Shown: positions 7,770 through 17,084, counted from the stretch's first letter. The stretch: 64,000 bases of DNA from Planctomicrobium piriforme (GCF_900113665.1 NZ_FOQD01000016.1:124001-188000), one strand, 5' to 3'. Numbers and translations: made by a program. The notes: generated by a model not told the origin, from the letters alone.

Positions 7770-8810
7770 CTATCGCAGTGGAAAATGAAACTCTCTTGGA
7801 CCCGCCGGGTTGGCGTCGACCGTGATTTCCCGGAACTCATACTGCACGTTGCCGATCAACTGGTCCGGTCGGTCGAAATACAGTTCGAGGAACTTGCGAG
7901 CCGCTTCGCTCACCGGCTCATCTGCCGGGCGGGACTGATAGCGCGACGCGACGAGCAACCCGTAACGTCCGGCTGCCTGCGCAGGAATGTCGAACTTGCC
8001 TTGTTCGTCGGCTATCCCGAACGCGCCGCCTAATACTTCCGCAGTCGCCTCAAGCAGACGGCGATCAACCTCATCCGCACCGACTCGAAAGCCGCTCCCG
8101 CCGAGCTTTGCCGTGCCGCGTCGCACCATTGGCAGCAGCAGCACTCTCGCGCCCCGATCAGGACGGGACGAACCGCCGGAGTCGGCATAGGTCACGCTCC
8201 CGGCAATCTGGCCGATGGCGCCCTCCATTGGCGCTTTCACTGCCGGCGGCTGCGGGGCATGTTTAGGAATGGACGCAGGCTTGGCCGCAGGCATCGTCGC
8301 CAGATTTCGGAACGCGCCCGCTCCGATCAGAATGCCGCACCCCACCGACAACACGCAGGCGAACAGCAGGACAGCGGGGCCGAATCGAAGACCGGTTTCA
8401 GGAGTGATGATCTTGGGAGTGTCGGTGACATGCGTGATCTCGCCGAGAGTCCGCAAAACATCGCGAGGATTGATTCCAATGAAGTCCTGAGCGTCTTCCA
8501 CATTGGGCAACGGGTCAGGCGTGATGGCCGGTCCCGGCGACGGCAGCGGATCGACGTCTGTGGGGGCCTGGGCAGGTCGAGGCGGGTCGACGGGCGCTGG
8601 TCGATCAATTGTCGCCAATGCGTCGAGGGCCGCGACGAGTTGATTGTCGCTGAGATCGAGTTTCGGCCGCGGCAGGGGAGCGACGGTGCCGTCTTCGCCG
8701 GGGACACGAATCGTCCGCCCGCAGGTGGGACAGTCGGTCACCATCCCGGCCTTGTTCTGGGAGATTCCCAGAAATTGTTGGCAGTGCGGGCAGCGGAACT
8801 TGATCGCCAT
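7770..8810 (-). CDS. Zinc-ribbon membrane protein with C-terminal periplasmic domain
   Basis: A 346-residue protein with three visible parts. Residues 1-32 form a zinc ribbon (CPHC at 7-10, CPTC at 27-30). A long Pro-rich linker follows, then one membrane helix at about 144-167. The C-terminal part (about 200-346) contains GQIAGSVTYADSGG and DEQGKFDIPAQAAGRYGLL, which look like a carboxypeptidase-regulatory or transthyretin-like beta sandwich. The zinc ribbon would be cytoplasmic and the sandwich periplasmic. Function unknown. It diverges from the TolR-like pair at 9089-12142 across a 280-base promoter region, so the three genes may work together in the envelope; that link is inference from position only. 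Confidence 0.75.
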   Translation of the reverse strand: MAIKFRCPHCQQFLGISQNKAGMVTDCPTCGRTIRVPGEDGTVAPLPRPKLDLSDNQLVAALDALATIDRPAPVDPPRPAQAPTDVDPLPSPGPAITPDPLPNVEDAQDFIGINPRDVLRTLGEITHVTDTPKIITPETGLRFGPAVLLFACVLSVGCGILIGAGAFRNLATMPAAKPASIPKHAPQPPAVKAPMEGAIGQIAGSVTYADSGGSSRPDRGARVLLLPMVRRGTAKLGGSGFRVGADEVDRRLLEATAEVLGGAFGIADEQGKFDIPAQAAGRYGLLVASRYQSRPADEPVSEAARKFLELYFDRPDQLIGNVQYEFREITVDANPAGPREFHFPLR

Positions 8811-9041
8811 TCATGCTCGCCGGGCAAAAACTTCAGTTTCTCTTTTTCGCAAAAACAGCTATGTCAACATTCGGTCAACCTGCCGTTCCGTTCGTGTCGA
8901 TCATAACGACGGGAACATCCCGGCCGGGCTGCGGATCGGCCATTATTGCCGATCCATGGCCCGCACGACAGGCGACCGCATCGTCCCGCGAATCACCCTG
9001 CCTGCCAAGCCTGCCTGCTTTTCTCAAGAGTACCATTTTTC

Positions 9042-9092
9042 ATGTCCAACGTGGACCAGACTGACCTGGTGGAGCTCGGGAGCCGCACGTGA
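9042..9092 (+). CDS. Possible 16-codon upstream peptide, overlapping the next start
   Basis: ATG at 9042 begins a 16-codon frame (MSNVDQTDLVELGSRT) whose TGA overlaps the GTG start of the next gene in a GTGA arrangement (9089-9092). This is the usual geometry of translational coupling. No strong ribosome binding site precedes the ATG. It could be a leader peptide, a remnant of an upstream gene, or chance. Confidence 0.3.
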   Translation: MSNVDQTDLVELGSRT

Positions 9093-11047
9093 GAAAACGT
9101 CCGCCTGCCGCCGCCATGTCGTTGTTCTCATACCTCGACGGCCTCGTCTGCACGATGGGGGCGCTGATTCTGCTATTGCTGCTGACGACCCACCGGATTC
9201 GCCAACAGGTGGTCGCGGATTATCAGTCGCAGTCCGAAACCACCGTCGCCGCTGCTCCGAGTTTTGCGGACGACGATCTCGAGGCCCGCAAACGGGAAAT
9301 TGCCGCTCAACTGGCCGCGCATCAGCAGTCGGTCGCCGAGCATGAAGCCGCCACGAAAGCGCAGCATGCCGCCTGGCAGGCCAAACTTGATGACCTTGCA
9401 CGACTCAATCAGCAATTGGCAGGTCAGGTCTCCCAGAAGCGGTCGATCGTCGACAATGAGAACGCCGCTGTGGCTCAGGTCGCCGGAGAACGGGACAAGC
9501 TCGCAGCCCTGATGACCGCCGCCGCGCAGCACAAAGACCAGATCCTGCTGACGGAATCAGAACTGCGCCAGCAGGCGGAAGATCTGCTGCGGCTCCGTGA
9601 AAACTGCCTGAAGAAAATCGACTCCGCCAAAGTTCAACAGGCGTTGCAAAAACCGGTGTTCGAGATCGTCGCCCATGACGGCAACTCTGGCACCGACCGC
9701 CGCCCGATCCTCATCGAATGCACGGCCGACAGCCTGACGTTCGCCTCAGAAGGGATTCGGCTCACCGCCGCGACGCTGAACGAGTTCTCGGCCGACGTCA
9801 ATCCGCTGCTCGCCGGGACCGAAGCACTGCTGACCTATTGGACGCTCGTCGACAGCCAGGCCGGCCGCAGCAAGTCGTCGGGACCGTATGTGTTGATGAT
9901 CGTCCGCCCCGGCGGGACGGTCGCCTTTTATGTCGCCCGTAAGTATCTGGAAAAGCTGAACCAGGATTTTGGTTACGAACTGGTGACGGCTGACGCTGAA
10001 TTCAAATGGCCGCCTGCCGACCCGCAGGCGGTGGAAGTCTGCCAGCGTGCGATTGATCGTGTGCTGGCGGGGCAACGTCCCGAACAGAAACCGACTGGCT
10101 CCGGCATGGGCCCAGGCGGCGGTGGAGCCATGGCCCGTCGCGGCCCAGGTTCTGGCGGCACCGGCCTGGGAGGCACAGGATCGAGCAATGCCGGACAACC
10201 CGGCGGCGAAATGGGCGGCGGCGCTCACAAGTCGGCGGAAGATCAAATCGTGGGAGCCGACGGCGAGTTCAGCCTGGCCGAAGTCGAACAACTCAAAAAT
10301 GCACAGCCCGGCGATTCGATCGACATGCTGGGACCGGAATGGAGCCAGCGCCGTCGCGCCGCACAAGCCGCGGCCGGCGCAGCAGGTCAGGGATCGGAAC
10401 AGGGAACCGAAACCGCAGCGGGCGCCAATGCTGCCAGGGGTAACTCGGCCACGAAACCGACCGGACCTGGCGGGCGGCCGCAGAGTGCTGCCGGTCAGAA
10501 AGAAGACGGCCGCCCCGGCAGCGAGGACGGCGCCAGCACCAAACCTGCACCCGGGACCGAACAGCCGGAAGGGATGCCGATTCCGAATTTCAATCCGAAC
10601 CCGCAGCAGTCGCGCGGCGCAGGGAAATCCGGCTCAGGCAAGCCGGGCGAGCGACAGATGCCGCCTCCTCCGCTCACGCAAGCCCAGCAGCAATCAAACT
10701 GGAATGACGACGGCGGCGAACAGCGCAAATGGGGCCGCAGCCAGCCGACAGGCGCCATTGGCATCGAACGTTCCCTGACGCTGCATCTGCAAAGCGACCG
10801 GATCAAGATTGAAGACGGCGAAACGCTGGGACTGCCTGTCGAGATGTCGCGGCCCGAGTTTCAGGAAGCCGTTTCATTCATGATCGATTCACACGCCCAA
10901 AGCTGGGGATCGCCGCCGGCCAAGTTCTTCTGGCGGCCCTCGCTGAAGGTGAAAATTCATCCCGGCGGCAATCAGCATTACCCACGTTTGAAAGAACTGC
11001 TCGATCACTGGGGACTCAGTTACAAAGTCGAACACGTCCTGGATTGA
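9089..11047 (+). CDS. TolR/ExbD-like anchored coiled-coil protein, pair member 1
   Basis: A 652-residue protein with one N-terminal membrane helix containing FSYLDGLVCTMGALILLLLL. The acidic residue (Asp17) at the start of the helix is placed like the proton-relay Asp of ExbD, TolR and MotB. Residues about 66-180 are a coiled coil. About 195-335 is a globular domain (PYVLMIVRPGGTVAFYV and a WPPADP motif), and about 340-560 is a long Gly/Pro/Gln-rich linker. The last 90 residues, starting GAIGIERSLTLHLQSDRI, form a second conserved domain. Start is GTG 9089, with GGGAG six bases upstream. It is followed after 24 bases by a smaller protein of the same topology. No ExbB/TolQ partner is nearby. 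Confidence 0.75.
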   Translation: MRKRPPAAAMSLFSYLDGLVCTMGALILLLLLTTHRIRQQVVADYQSQSETTVAAAPSFADDDLEARKREIAAQLAAHQQSVAEHEAATKAQHAAWQAKLDDLARLNQQLAGQVSQKRSIVDNENAAVAQVAGERDKLAALMTAAAQHKDQILLTESELRQQAEDLLRLRENCLKKIDSAKVQQALQKPVFEIVAHDGNSGTDRRPILIECTADSLTFASEGIRLTAATLNEFSADVNPLLAGTEALLTYWTLVDSQAGRSKSSGPYVLMIVRPGGTVAFYVARKYLEKLNQDFGYELVTADAEFKWPPADPQAVEVCQRAIDRVLAGQRPEQKPTGSGMGPGGGGAMARRGPGSGGTGLGGTGSSNAGQPGGEMGGGAHKSAEDQIVGADGEFSLAEVEQLKNAQPGDSIDMLGPEWSQRRRAAQAAAGAAGQGSEQGTETAAGANAARGNSATKPTGPGGRPQSAAGQKEDGRPGSEDGASTKPAPGTEQPEGMPIPNFNPNPQQSRGAGKSGSGKPGERQMPPPPLTQAQQQSNWNDDGGEQRKWGRSQPTGAIGIERSLTLHLQSDRIKIEDGETLGLPVEMSRPEFQEAVSFMIDSHAQSWGSPPAKFFWRPSLKVKIHPGGNQHYPRLKELLDHWGLSYKVEHVLD

Positions 11048-11071
11048 TCCTGTCAGGAAATGGCTTTCGGT

Positions 11072-12142
11072 ATGTCGCGTAAACATCAAGATGACCAGGA
11101 ATTCGGCTCGGACTCCTTTCTGGACGTCCTCGCGAATCTCGTGGGGATTCTGATCATTCTGATCGTGGTGGTCGGCGTGAAGGTGGCAAAAATGCCCCCT
11201 TCCGAATGGAAGATGGATGCGCCCGCCGCTGCATCAGCGCCTCCATCTCCCCCCAAAGAACTCCCGCCTGTCCCGGCCTTCGGGCCGTTGCCGGAAATTC
11301 GTCCCACGGAAGAAATGCTGCGGCAGGCCGAACTGCTCAAACGCAATTACGAACAGATGCAGGCCCAGTTGCAGACGCTGCAGACCGACGAGCAGCGGCT
11401 GGCCAGCATGCGAAAAGACCACGAAGTCGAACTGGCGTCGCTGCGGCAGCAGATGACAGCGAAAGTCGAACTGCTGCGAGACGAAAAGACCCAGGTGTCG
11501 ACGCTGGAAATGGACGTTGCCCATCTCAGAAATCAGGTGACGACGCTGCAGCAGCAGGCCGAAAACACCAAGCCGGACGAGGCTCCCGTCGAGAAACTGA
11601 CGCACCAACTGCCCCCCATCGGACGGGTGGTGACAGGCGACGAAGTTCATTTCCGTCTCCAGAACAACCGCGTGTCGCATGTGCCGGTAATGGATCTGGC
11701 CAAGGAAGTGCAGCAGGACATTCATCGCCGCAAGGACGTGCTGCTGAACCGGTCGTTCTATCAGGGGACGACGCGGCCGGTGGATGGGTACCTGATGGAA
11801 TACGTGCTCCAGCGGCAGGGGATGTCGCTCAACGACGAAATGCGTTACGGCCGCGGAGTCATTCGGATTGGCGTGAGCGGCTGGGTCATCAAGCCGGTGG
11901 GCCCGGTGATGGCTGAAGTCTCTGAAGAAGCGTTGCAGCCGGGCTCTGGCTTTCTGACGGCACTCAACCGGCACGGCCCAACCGCGACCGTCACGTTCTG
12001 GGTGTACCCGGACAGCTTTGATATTCATCACAAGCTGAAAGAGTACACGCACGAAGCCGGCTTCTGGGTGGCTTCGCGACCCCTGCCGACAGGCGTGCCG
12101 ATTGCCGGCTCGCCGCAAGGCTCACGGTCAGTGGCGCAGTAA
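11072..12142 (+). CDS. TolR/ExbD-like anchored coiled-coil protein, pair member 2
   Basis: A 356-residue partner of the preceding gene. The N-terminal helix DSFLDVLANLVGILIILIVV again begins with an Asp positioned as in TolR/ExbD. Pro-rich and coiled-coil segments follow (about residues 85-175). The C-terminal periplasmic domain ends VASRPLPTGVPIAGSP then QGSRSVAQ. I chose ATG 11072, where AGGAA lies at normal spacing; an ATG at 11060 directly abuts that purine tract. TolR-like proteins couple the proton gradient to envelope work through a TolQ-type channel, but no channel gene is visible, so a motor role is inference. It ends tail-to-tail with the gene at 12173. Confidence 0.75.
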   Translation: MSRKHQDDQEFGSDSFLDVLANLVGILIILIVVVGVKVAKMPPSEWKMDAPAAASAPPSPPKELPPVPAFGPLPEIRPTEEMLRQAELLKRNYEQMQAQLQTLQTDEQRLASMRKDHEVELASLRQQMTAKVELLRDEKTQVSTLEMDVAHLRNQVTTLQQQAENTKPDEAPVEKLTHQLPPIGRVVTGDEVHFRLQNNRVSHVPVMDLAKEVQQDIHRRKDVLLNRSFYQGTTRPVDGYLMEYVLQRQGMSLNDEMRYGRGVIRIGVSGWVIKPVGPVMAEVSEEALQPGSGFLTALNRHGPTATVTFWVYPDSFDIHHKLKEYTHEAGFWVASRPLPTGVPIAGSPQGSRSVAQ

Positions 12143-12172
12143 TGATGTCAGCATAATGACGAGTCGAGCTGT

Positions 12173-13624
12173 TTAGCGGCCGTTTGCCGGATTCCCGCCG
12201 CCGGCCCCGGTTGCTGCTCCGTTCCCACCGTTCAGATAGGTGAACGTGAAGACATCCACGATCTCGCTGAACACCGGCTGCATTCCCAGCCGGACATAAC
12301 GTCGATCCGGTGAAACGACCGCCTGACCCGAGAGCGAGCTTCCTTCCGGGATCACCTGCACTACGGGGGCATAGCCGACCGCACCGGCCTTGCCGGAACG
12401 CTGGGCACTCTCGGCCCGACTTTGTTCGAAGTCGCGGCGGGCCGCCTGACCGGCGGCGTCAGGCCGGAGCGCTCCATTCCGCTGAGCAGCGCGGCGGTCG
12501 AGCAGCATTTCCACATCTGGCGCCGTCACGAGTGCCGACACGAAGCGAGGCTGCGTTCGTCGACCGCTGGGCAGATCAAACGTCAGGCCCACTTCCTGAT
12601 CTCCATCGAGAGTCAACATGCGGACGATGCGCGCCTGTTCTTTCGTCCCTTCGAGCATGGTCACGGTGAGCGTCGCCCGATTCCCCACCAGAGCGCCGCC
12701 TGCGTTCTTGACGGTGATGCGGTAAGGGCCGGCGATGCCGCGCGGGCAGACATAGAGTTCGTAAGAATTCTTCGCATCAGGACCGACGCCGTCGTGCAGG
12801 TACAACCCGCCCGACTGCGTTTCCGGTGACTGTACCGAGCAGATCGCGCCGTTAGGCTCTTCCACCTGCAGATCGAGGTCGGCGGCGCCGTTCCAGTCGA
12901 GCCGTACAGTGATGTCGCGACTCTTCGCGGCCGCCAGTGCCTGTTCGAGGCGGACTGCGGTCGCTTCGTCTGACTTCTGGCGCAACTGACGGGCACGCTC
13001 GCGAAGGATGTTCTCCGCATCGAGCTGGAGTTTCGCCGAATCGGTCCCCCAACTGTTGAGCAAGACGCCGCAGGCGGCCCATTCCACATCTTCGGGTTTG
13101 GCCTGGTCTTTCACGAGATTGAGCCCCAGGACATATGGCTCCGATCGTTCGGGGAGCATCCTTGAAGCCTGGCGATAGAGCGTGAGCGCCGCTTCCTTCC
13201 GACCGAATCGGGCCAGGTACGCGCCCGAGAACATCATTGTGCTGTAATCGACTTCGCCGAAATCGGCGAGCGAGAGGACGACCCGTTCCACATCGGCCTT
13301 CGGGTAGTTTTCAATCTCCATCGAGAGGGCGAGTACTTCATACATCCAGGGCTGCCCCTGACCGTGCATCAGCGCCGACTGCAGACAGGCGATCACCTGT
13401 TTGTATTGCTTCTCGCCATGCAGCTTCAGCACCCAGGTGCTCAGCAGTTGCGGAGCAGGGCGATGCTCATCGAAAAATCGATCCCAGACATCGCGCGGTT
13501 CGCCCGTCGTGAGGTCGGGCATTTTGGCATCCGCCTCGAATTGAATGGGGCTTTGCGATTGGGAAACGCCTGCAGCTGGAGTTGCCGAGACAGACCCGCT
13601 GGGCGCAGCAGAAAGGGCAGGCAT
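12173..13624 (-). CDS. TPR-like and DUF2135-type protein, probably the frameshifted continuation of the next gene upstream
   Basis: As an independent gene this would be 483 residues from ATG 13624. Residues about 60-200 look like TPR/SEL1 helical repeats. Residues 235-345 (VRLDWNGAADLDLQVEEPNG and following) resemble the beta domain DUF2135 found with VWA proteins. It has no signal peptide, no ribosome binding site, and no other start codon between the upstream stop and 13624. The frame stays open upstream through the 9-nt A run at 13714-13722 (minus-strand A9) into the end of the VWA gene. A -1 slip there would join both into one exported protein of about 1387 residues. Independent translation is possible but poorly supported. 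Confidence 0.65.
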   Translation of the reverse strand: MPALSAAPSGSVSATPAAGVSQSQSPIQFEADAKMPDLTTGEPRDVWDRFFDEHRPAPQLLSTWVLKLHGEKQYKQVIACLQSALMHGQGQPWMYEVLALSMEIENYPKADVERVVLSLADFGEVDYSTMMFSGAYLARFGRKEAALTLYRQASRMLPERSEPYVLGLNLVKDQAKPEDVEWAACGVLLNSWGTDSAKLQLDAENILRERARQLRQKSDEATAVRLEQALAAAKSRDITVRLDWNGAADLDLQVEEPNGAICSVQSPETQSGGLYLHDGVGPDAKNSYELYVCPRGIAGPYRITVKNAGGALVGNRATLTVTMLEGTKEQARIVRMLTLDGDQEVGLTFDLPSGRRTQPRFVSALVTAPDVEMLLDRRAAQRNGALRPDAAGQAARRDFEQSRAESAQRSGKAGAVGYAPVVQVIPEGSSLSGQAVVSPDRRYVRLGMQPVFSEIVDVFTFTYLNGGNGAATGAGGGNPANGR

Positions 13625-13701
13625 CGGCGTTGTTTTCGCCGGAGCCTGCCCTGACGTGCTTTCGCTATTCTTCTCTGCTTTCGCAGAGTTCGGAGTCGTT
13701 G

Positions 13702-16335
13702 TTACAGGACCGGTTTTTTTTTGACGGAATTGGCCGGGGCATCGGACTGAGCCGGTTTGGCTGGTTCAGCATCGATGCTGAAGAAGCCGCCGCCGCCCAT
13801 CCCGCCGCCGCCCATCCCACCCATGCCGCCGCCCATGCCGCCGCCGCCGCCACCCATGCCGCCGCCGCCGCCCATACCGCCGCCGAAGCCCCCGCCGGCC
13901 CCGCCGACGCCGCCCTGGGCGAGCGGACGAATCGGAATCACGAGGTCGGCCACGGGATAGACGCGAGTCTGCATCTTCTCGTCAGCATTAGTCTGCGTGG
14001 TGATCTTCATCACTTCATCTTCGATAACATAGGTCAGCGGAGTGCCGGCCACGTCTTCGAGCATGAGCTTCAAGGCGCTCTTCAGTTTGATTCCGGAGAG
14101 CACCAGCGTGATTTCTTCTTCACCCGTCAAGCCTTCTGCTTCCAGCGCACTCTTGTCCAGCAGAATGGGAATCCCGTGCTGCTGAGAAATGTACTGAATC
14201 ACGTCGGCAAGCGGGTTTGCCGGGAACTCAACACTGGTGATCTGGTTGAGTGCGTCGTAAATCTTCTCTTCGTTCTTGCTGTTGATCTGCAAGTCGACCG
14301 ATTTCCACTTCTGGCGCATCTCGGTCAGAGCCCACCACACTTCTGCGGGCGGGTAACGAATCGGCGGGTTGTCCGGGAACGGCACATGCGCCAATTCGAC
14401 CTGATAGAGAGTTTCGAGCAAACGGTCTGAACGCAGGGCACGCAACCGTGCGGCCTTGTCCACCTGACCGGCGGCTTCCGTCGTGAAGACGAGAGCCACC
14501 CCGAGGGCCGATCCAGGATACAGGCTGAGCACCTGGCGAGCCTGGGCTTCGGCCGCTTCGTAGGCCAACGGATCGCCTTGAGACGCTTCCACCATCAACG
14601 CACGGATCCGGTCGACCATCTGTACCAGTTGCGTATCGCGTTCAGTCGCGAAGTCGATGAGTCGAGCCGTGACTTCTGCTTCAGCAGCCAGACGCTGCTG
14701 TTCCTGGGCAATCGCATCGTATTGAGCCCGGCGAGCCCGTACGTCGTTGAGGTTGTTGTTCACCAGCCGCAGCAGGTTATTGCGGAGGTCAGGTGAGATA
14801 TCCGTGGAGGACTTGATCGTCGAACGAGTGCGGTTGAGCAGGTCTTCGGCCTGAGCACCGAGTGCGTTGTCGACGAGCGTATGCGCTTCTTGAATCTGCA
14901 GTTCGACCTGACGGGCAAGCTTCTGACCTTTCGCCTGCACCAGCGATTCGTAGCCAGCAATGTTGCCTGAGTCAGACGGCAGTTCGCGACCGCCGAGCGG
15001 GTTGGCGTCCATCAACGGATTTGAGGGAGGCACCGGAATCGGAGGAGCGGCATTCGGATTGACTGCACCGGGGGAACCGGGAATCGAGGGAATCGCTTGA
15101 TCTGGATTTGCCGGGCCAAATCCCGGAGCACCTGGCAATTGAGCCAGCGGGCCCTGAACCTTCTGAGACTGCTGCACCAGCGAATCGCCGCGGGCATTCG
15201 CCGGATCGATTGTCTTGAGCAGCGTGCCAATCTGTTCGGCCTGCTTGACGGAACCATTCTTGAGAGCTTGCTGGCCTTCGGCAGAAACCTGAGCCACATA
15301 GTCTTCGAAGGTCTGATGGGCGTAGTTGACCATCCAGTCGCCGGCGAGACCGATCGCCACGCCGTCCGTCGCCTTACCGTCTTTCCAGAACTGCGCCAGG
15401 AAGGTATTGCCTTCCGTCCGCTGCGGTTTCGGCAGTGTGTAAGCCACGTTTGCGGGCTGCTGATTCATCTGGCCCGACACGGTGATCTTGGTCCCGTTCG
15501 AGACGTCGCCGGAGAGCAGATAAATGGTTTCGCGATCCGACCGCATCGGCAGTGCCCGCTGCGGGATCAGTTCGACCGTCTGCGATTCGACGCGGACGGT
15601 CTCAGGATAGAAGACCTGCTGACCAGCGGCGGTGGCGAGAATGTCACCGACCTTTTCGGCAGGCAGCGAATTCTTCGACCATTCATCCTGCATCACATAA
15701 CCGCCGGTTTCCTCGCCGAGGATGCCCAGCAGTCGCAGGTCGGTCTTCGAACCGACGGCAAAGCTGTGAACCGGAATGTGACGCCCGCGGAAATCGCCTG
15801 TCAGCGACTTCAGTTCTTCCGGCTGGAACAGGTGAGCGGTGCTCATCCCGTCGCCGATGATCAGAATCGAGCCGTTCTGCGATCCGCGCAACTGATCGCC
15901 GGCGGCCTGCAGAGCATTGGCGAGATTCGAAGCGCCGGCCGGGAAGCGGTTCTTCAGGCTGGCGGCAGATTCGACATCCGCTGCGCCCGGAGCGGCAAAG
16001 TCTTTGGTCAGCGGCGCGACCTGCACGTCGTAAGCCAGAATGCTCACGCGGTCGGTCGAAGGAAGTCGCTGCAGAAAGCTCGACAGCACCTTGGTCGCGA
16101 CTTGGCGATGTTCGCCAATCTGGCTGGCCGAAGTGTCGAACAGCACGACGTGATCGACGGCATCACGCTTGTGCAGATCGAGTTCGCACGGCAGCGAGAC
16201 GGAACCAATCAGAGTCCCTTCCGGAGACTGATAGGTCCGCACGATGACATCGCCTGCCAGGCAGGCGTTCGCGAGCATGAGCCCGCTGAAGGCAGCCGGA
16301 AACCAGGCACGAGCAGACTTCCATCGGTTCAACAT
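13702..16335 (-). CDS. Secreted VWA-domain protein with STN-like and glycine-rich regions
   Basis: An 877-residue exported protein. A signal peptide covers about residues 1-28 (ANACLAG boundary). A von Willebrand A domain follows at about 60-235; its metal site starts VVLFDTSAS. Then come a beta-rich region, a Pro-rich linker (about 400-440), a helical segment with Gln-rich coiled coil (about 460-690) and an STN/secretin-N-like domain at about 700-790 (NPLADVIQYISQQHGIPILL). A Gly/Met-rich low-complexity stretch occupies about 805-850. The frame closes with VKKKPVL, where three AAA codons form an A9 run. I chose ATG 16335 over 16341 because GGAG then has nine-base spacing. Likely envelope or surface role; function unknown. 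Confidence 0.8.
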   Translation of the reverse strand: MLNRWKSARAWFPAAFSGLMLANACLAGDVIVRTYQSPEGTLIGSVSLPCELDLHKRDAVDHVVLFDTSASQIGEHRQVATKVLSSFLQRLPSTDRVSILAYDVQVAPLTKDFAAPGAADVESAASLKNRFPAGASNLANALQAAGDQLRGSQNGSILIIGDGMSTAHLFQPEELKSLTGDFRGRHIPVHSFAVGSKTDLRLLGILGEETGGYVMQDEWSKNSLPAEKVGDILATAAGQQVFYPETVRVESQTVELIPQRALPMRSDRETIYLLSGDVSNGTKITVSGQMNQQPANVAYTLPKPQRTEGNTFLAQFWKDGKATDGVAIGLAGDWMVNYAHQTFEDYVAQVSAEGQQALKNGSVKQAEQIGTLLKTIDPANARGDSLVQQSQKVQGPLAQLPGAPGFGPANPDQAIPSIPGSPGAVNPNAAPPIPVPPSNPLMDANPLGGRELPSDSGNIAGYESLVQAKGQKLARQVELQIQEAHTLVDNALGAQAEDLLNRTRSTIKSSTDISPDLRNNLLRLVNNNLNDVRARRAQYDAIAQEQQRLAAEAEVTARLIDFATERDTQLVQMVDRIRALMVEASQGDPLAYEAAEAQARQVLSLYPGSALGVALVFTTEAAGQVDKAARLRALRSDRLLETLYQVELAHVPFPDNPPIRYPPAEVWWALTEMRQKWKSVDLQINSKNEEKIYDALNQITSVEFPANPLADVIQYISQQHGIPILLDKSALEAEGLTGEEEITLVLSGIKLKSALKLMLEDVAGTPLTYVIEDEVMKITTQTNADEKMQTRVYPVADLVIPIRPLAQGGVGGAGGGFGGGMGGGGGMGGGGGGMGGGMGGMGGGGMGGGGFFSIDAEPAKPAQSDAPANSVKKKPVL
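13714..13722 (-). promoter_or_regulatory. A9 homopolymer, candidate -1 frameshift site
   Basis: On the minus strand GTC AAA AAA AAA CCG GTC CTG TAA ends the VWA gene. One base back, the frame reads on with no stop into the downstream gene. A AAA AAA is a classical slippery heptamer. Transcriptional slippage, a real indel or a sequencing error in the homopolymer are alternatives. Confidence 0.55.
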
Positions 16336-16574
16336 AGTCATGTTCTCCGGGATTGCGTCAGTGCTCCCCGAGGGGAGTCGAGGTCATCACCAGATCAGAG
16401 GAACGAGTTCAACGCGGGAATCCGCGCGGCGGGTGCCGACTCGTATCTTATCCAGTTCTGCCAATCAGTTTGAATCAAATTCTGCGAAAGATTGAATTTC
16501 TGCCGACGGATCGCGGCCGGCCCCCCGCACTTCCGGAATGGCCCGTCGCCACGGCAAAACTCACCCTTCGCCTG

Positions 16575-17030
16575 TCACATTTCCAGTTCGACAAACTTCA
16601 AACGGTCTGCAAAGGCTTTCTGCAACCGGGATTTTGAGTACATTCGGATCACTTCGTTATTGTAAGTGATCTGTCCCTGCTCGTTCACTCCCAGCAGAGG
16701 CGCGATTTCCGGCGTCGCACGACCGGCGTACAAAGCCGCGAACGTGTCCGGGTCGACTCCGCGGCCGGATTCCAGATCTTCCTTGGCGTTGCCACCGCCG
16801 GACAGAATCAGGAAGGCGTTCAAACCATCGGTAATGGCCGTGTATTTGCCGTCGGTTTCGAGGGCGTCTTTCGCGTCCAGCAGGCTGCGGTGGACGTTGT
16901 GAATCTTCATGGCCGTCGGGTCAGCGGCGTCCTGGGCTGTGACCGCTGGCAACGACAATTGCCCGGCCCCCATCAGGTACCCGGCGCCCATCAGGATGGC
17001 GGCCCACGCCGCGGAATTGACTCGACGCAT
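16575..17030 (-). CDS. Small secreted protein of unknown function
   Basis: A 151-residue protein from ATG 17030. It starts with a signal peptide (MRRVNSAAWAAILMGAGYLM, cleavage around the AQDA sequence). The mature part begins AADPTAMKIHNVHRSLLDAK and ends with an Arg/Lys-rich helix. It includes DGLNAFLILSGGGNAKEDLE. The sequence is ordinary globular protein and not low complexity. No known domain recognised. An in-frame ATG at 17075 would place 15 polar residues ahead of the signal peptide and is unlikely. It is upstream of the VWA gene on the same strand (240 bases apart) and may share its envelope context. Confidence 0.7.
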   Translation of the reverse strand: MRRVNSAAWAAILMGAGYLMGAGQLSLPAVTAQDAADPTAMKIHNVHRSLLDAKDALETDGKYTAITDGLNAFLILSGGGNAKEDLESGRGVDPDTFAALYAGRATPEIAPLLGVNEQGQITYNNEVIRMYSKSRLQKAFADRLKFVELEM

Positions 17031-17084
17031 GTTCGAACTCTCGCTGTCGTTGGGATGTGATCCGCGAATTTGCATCTGTGTCGT

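Noticed and set aside
13757..13900. CCGCCGCC-type sequence as a possible repeat array or CRISPR
   Set aside because: Periodic because it encodes a Gly/Met-rich segment; no spacers.
13582..14430. Ala/His-rich plus-strand frame
   Set aside because: It is the opposite strand of the glycine-rich coding repeat of the VWA gene (GGC/GCC codons), with no start signal.
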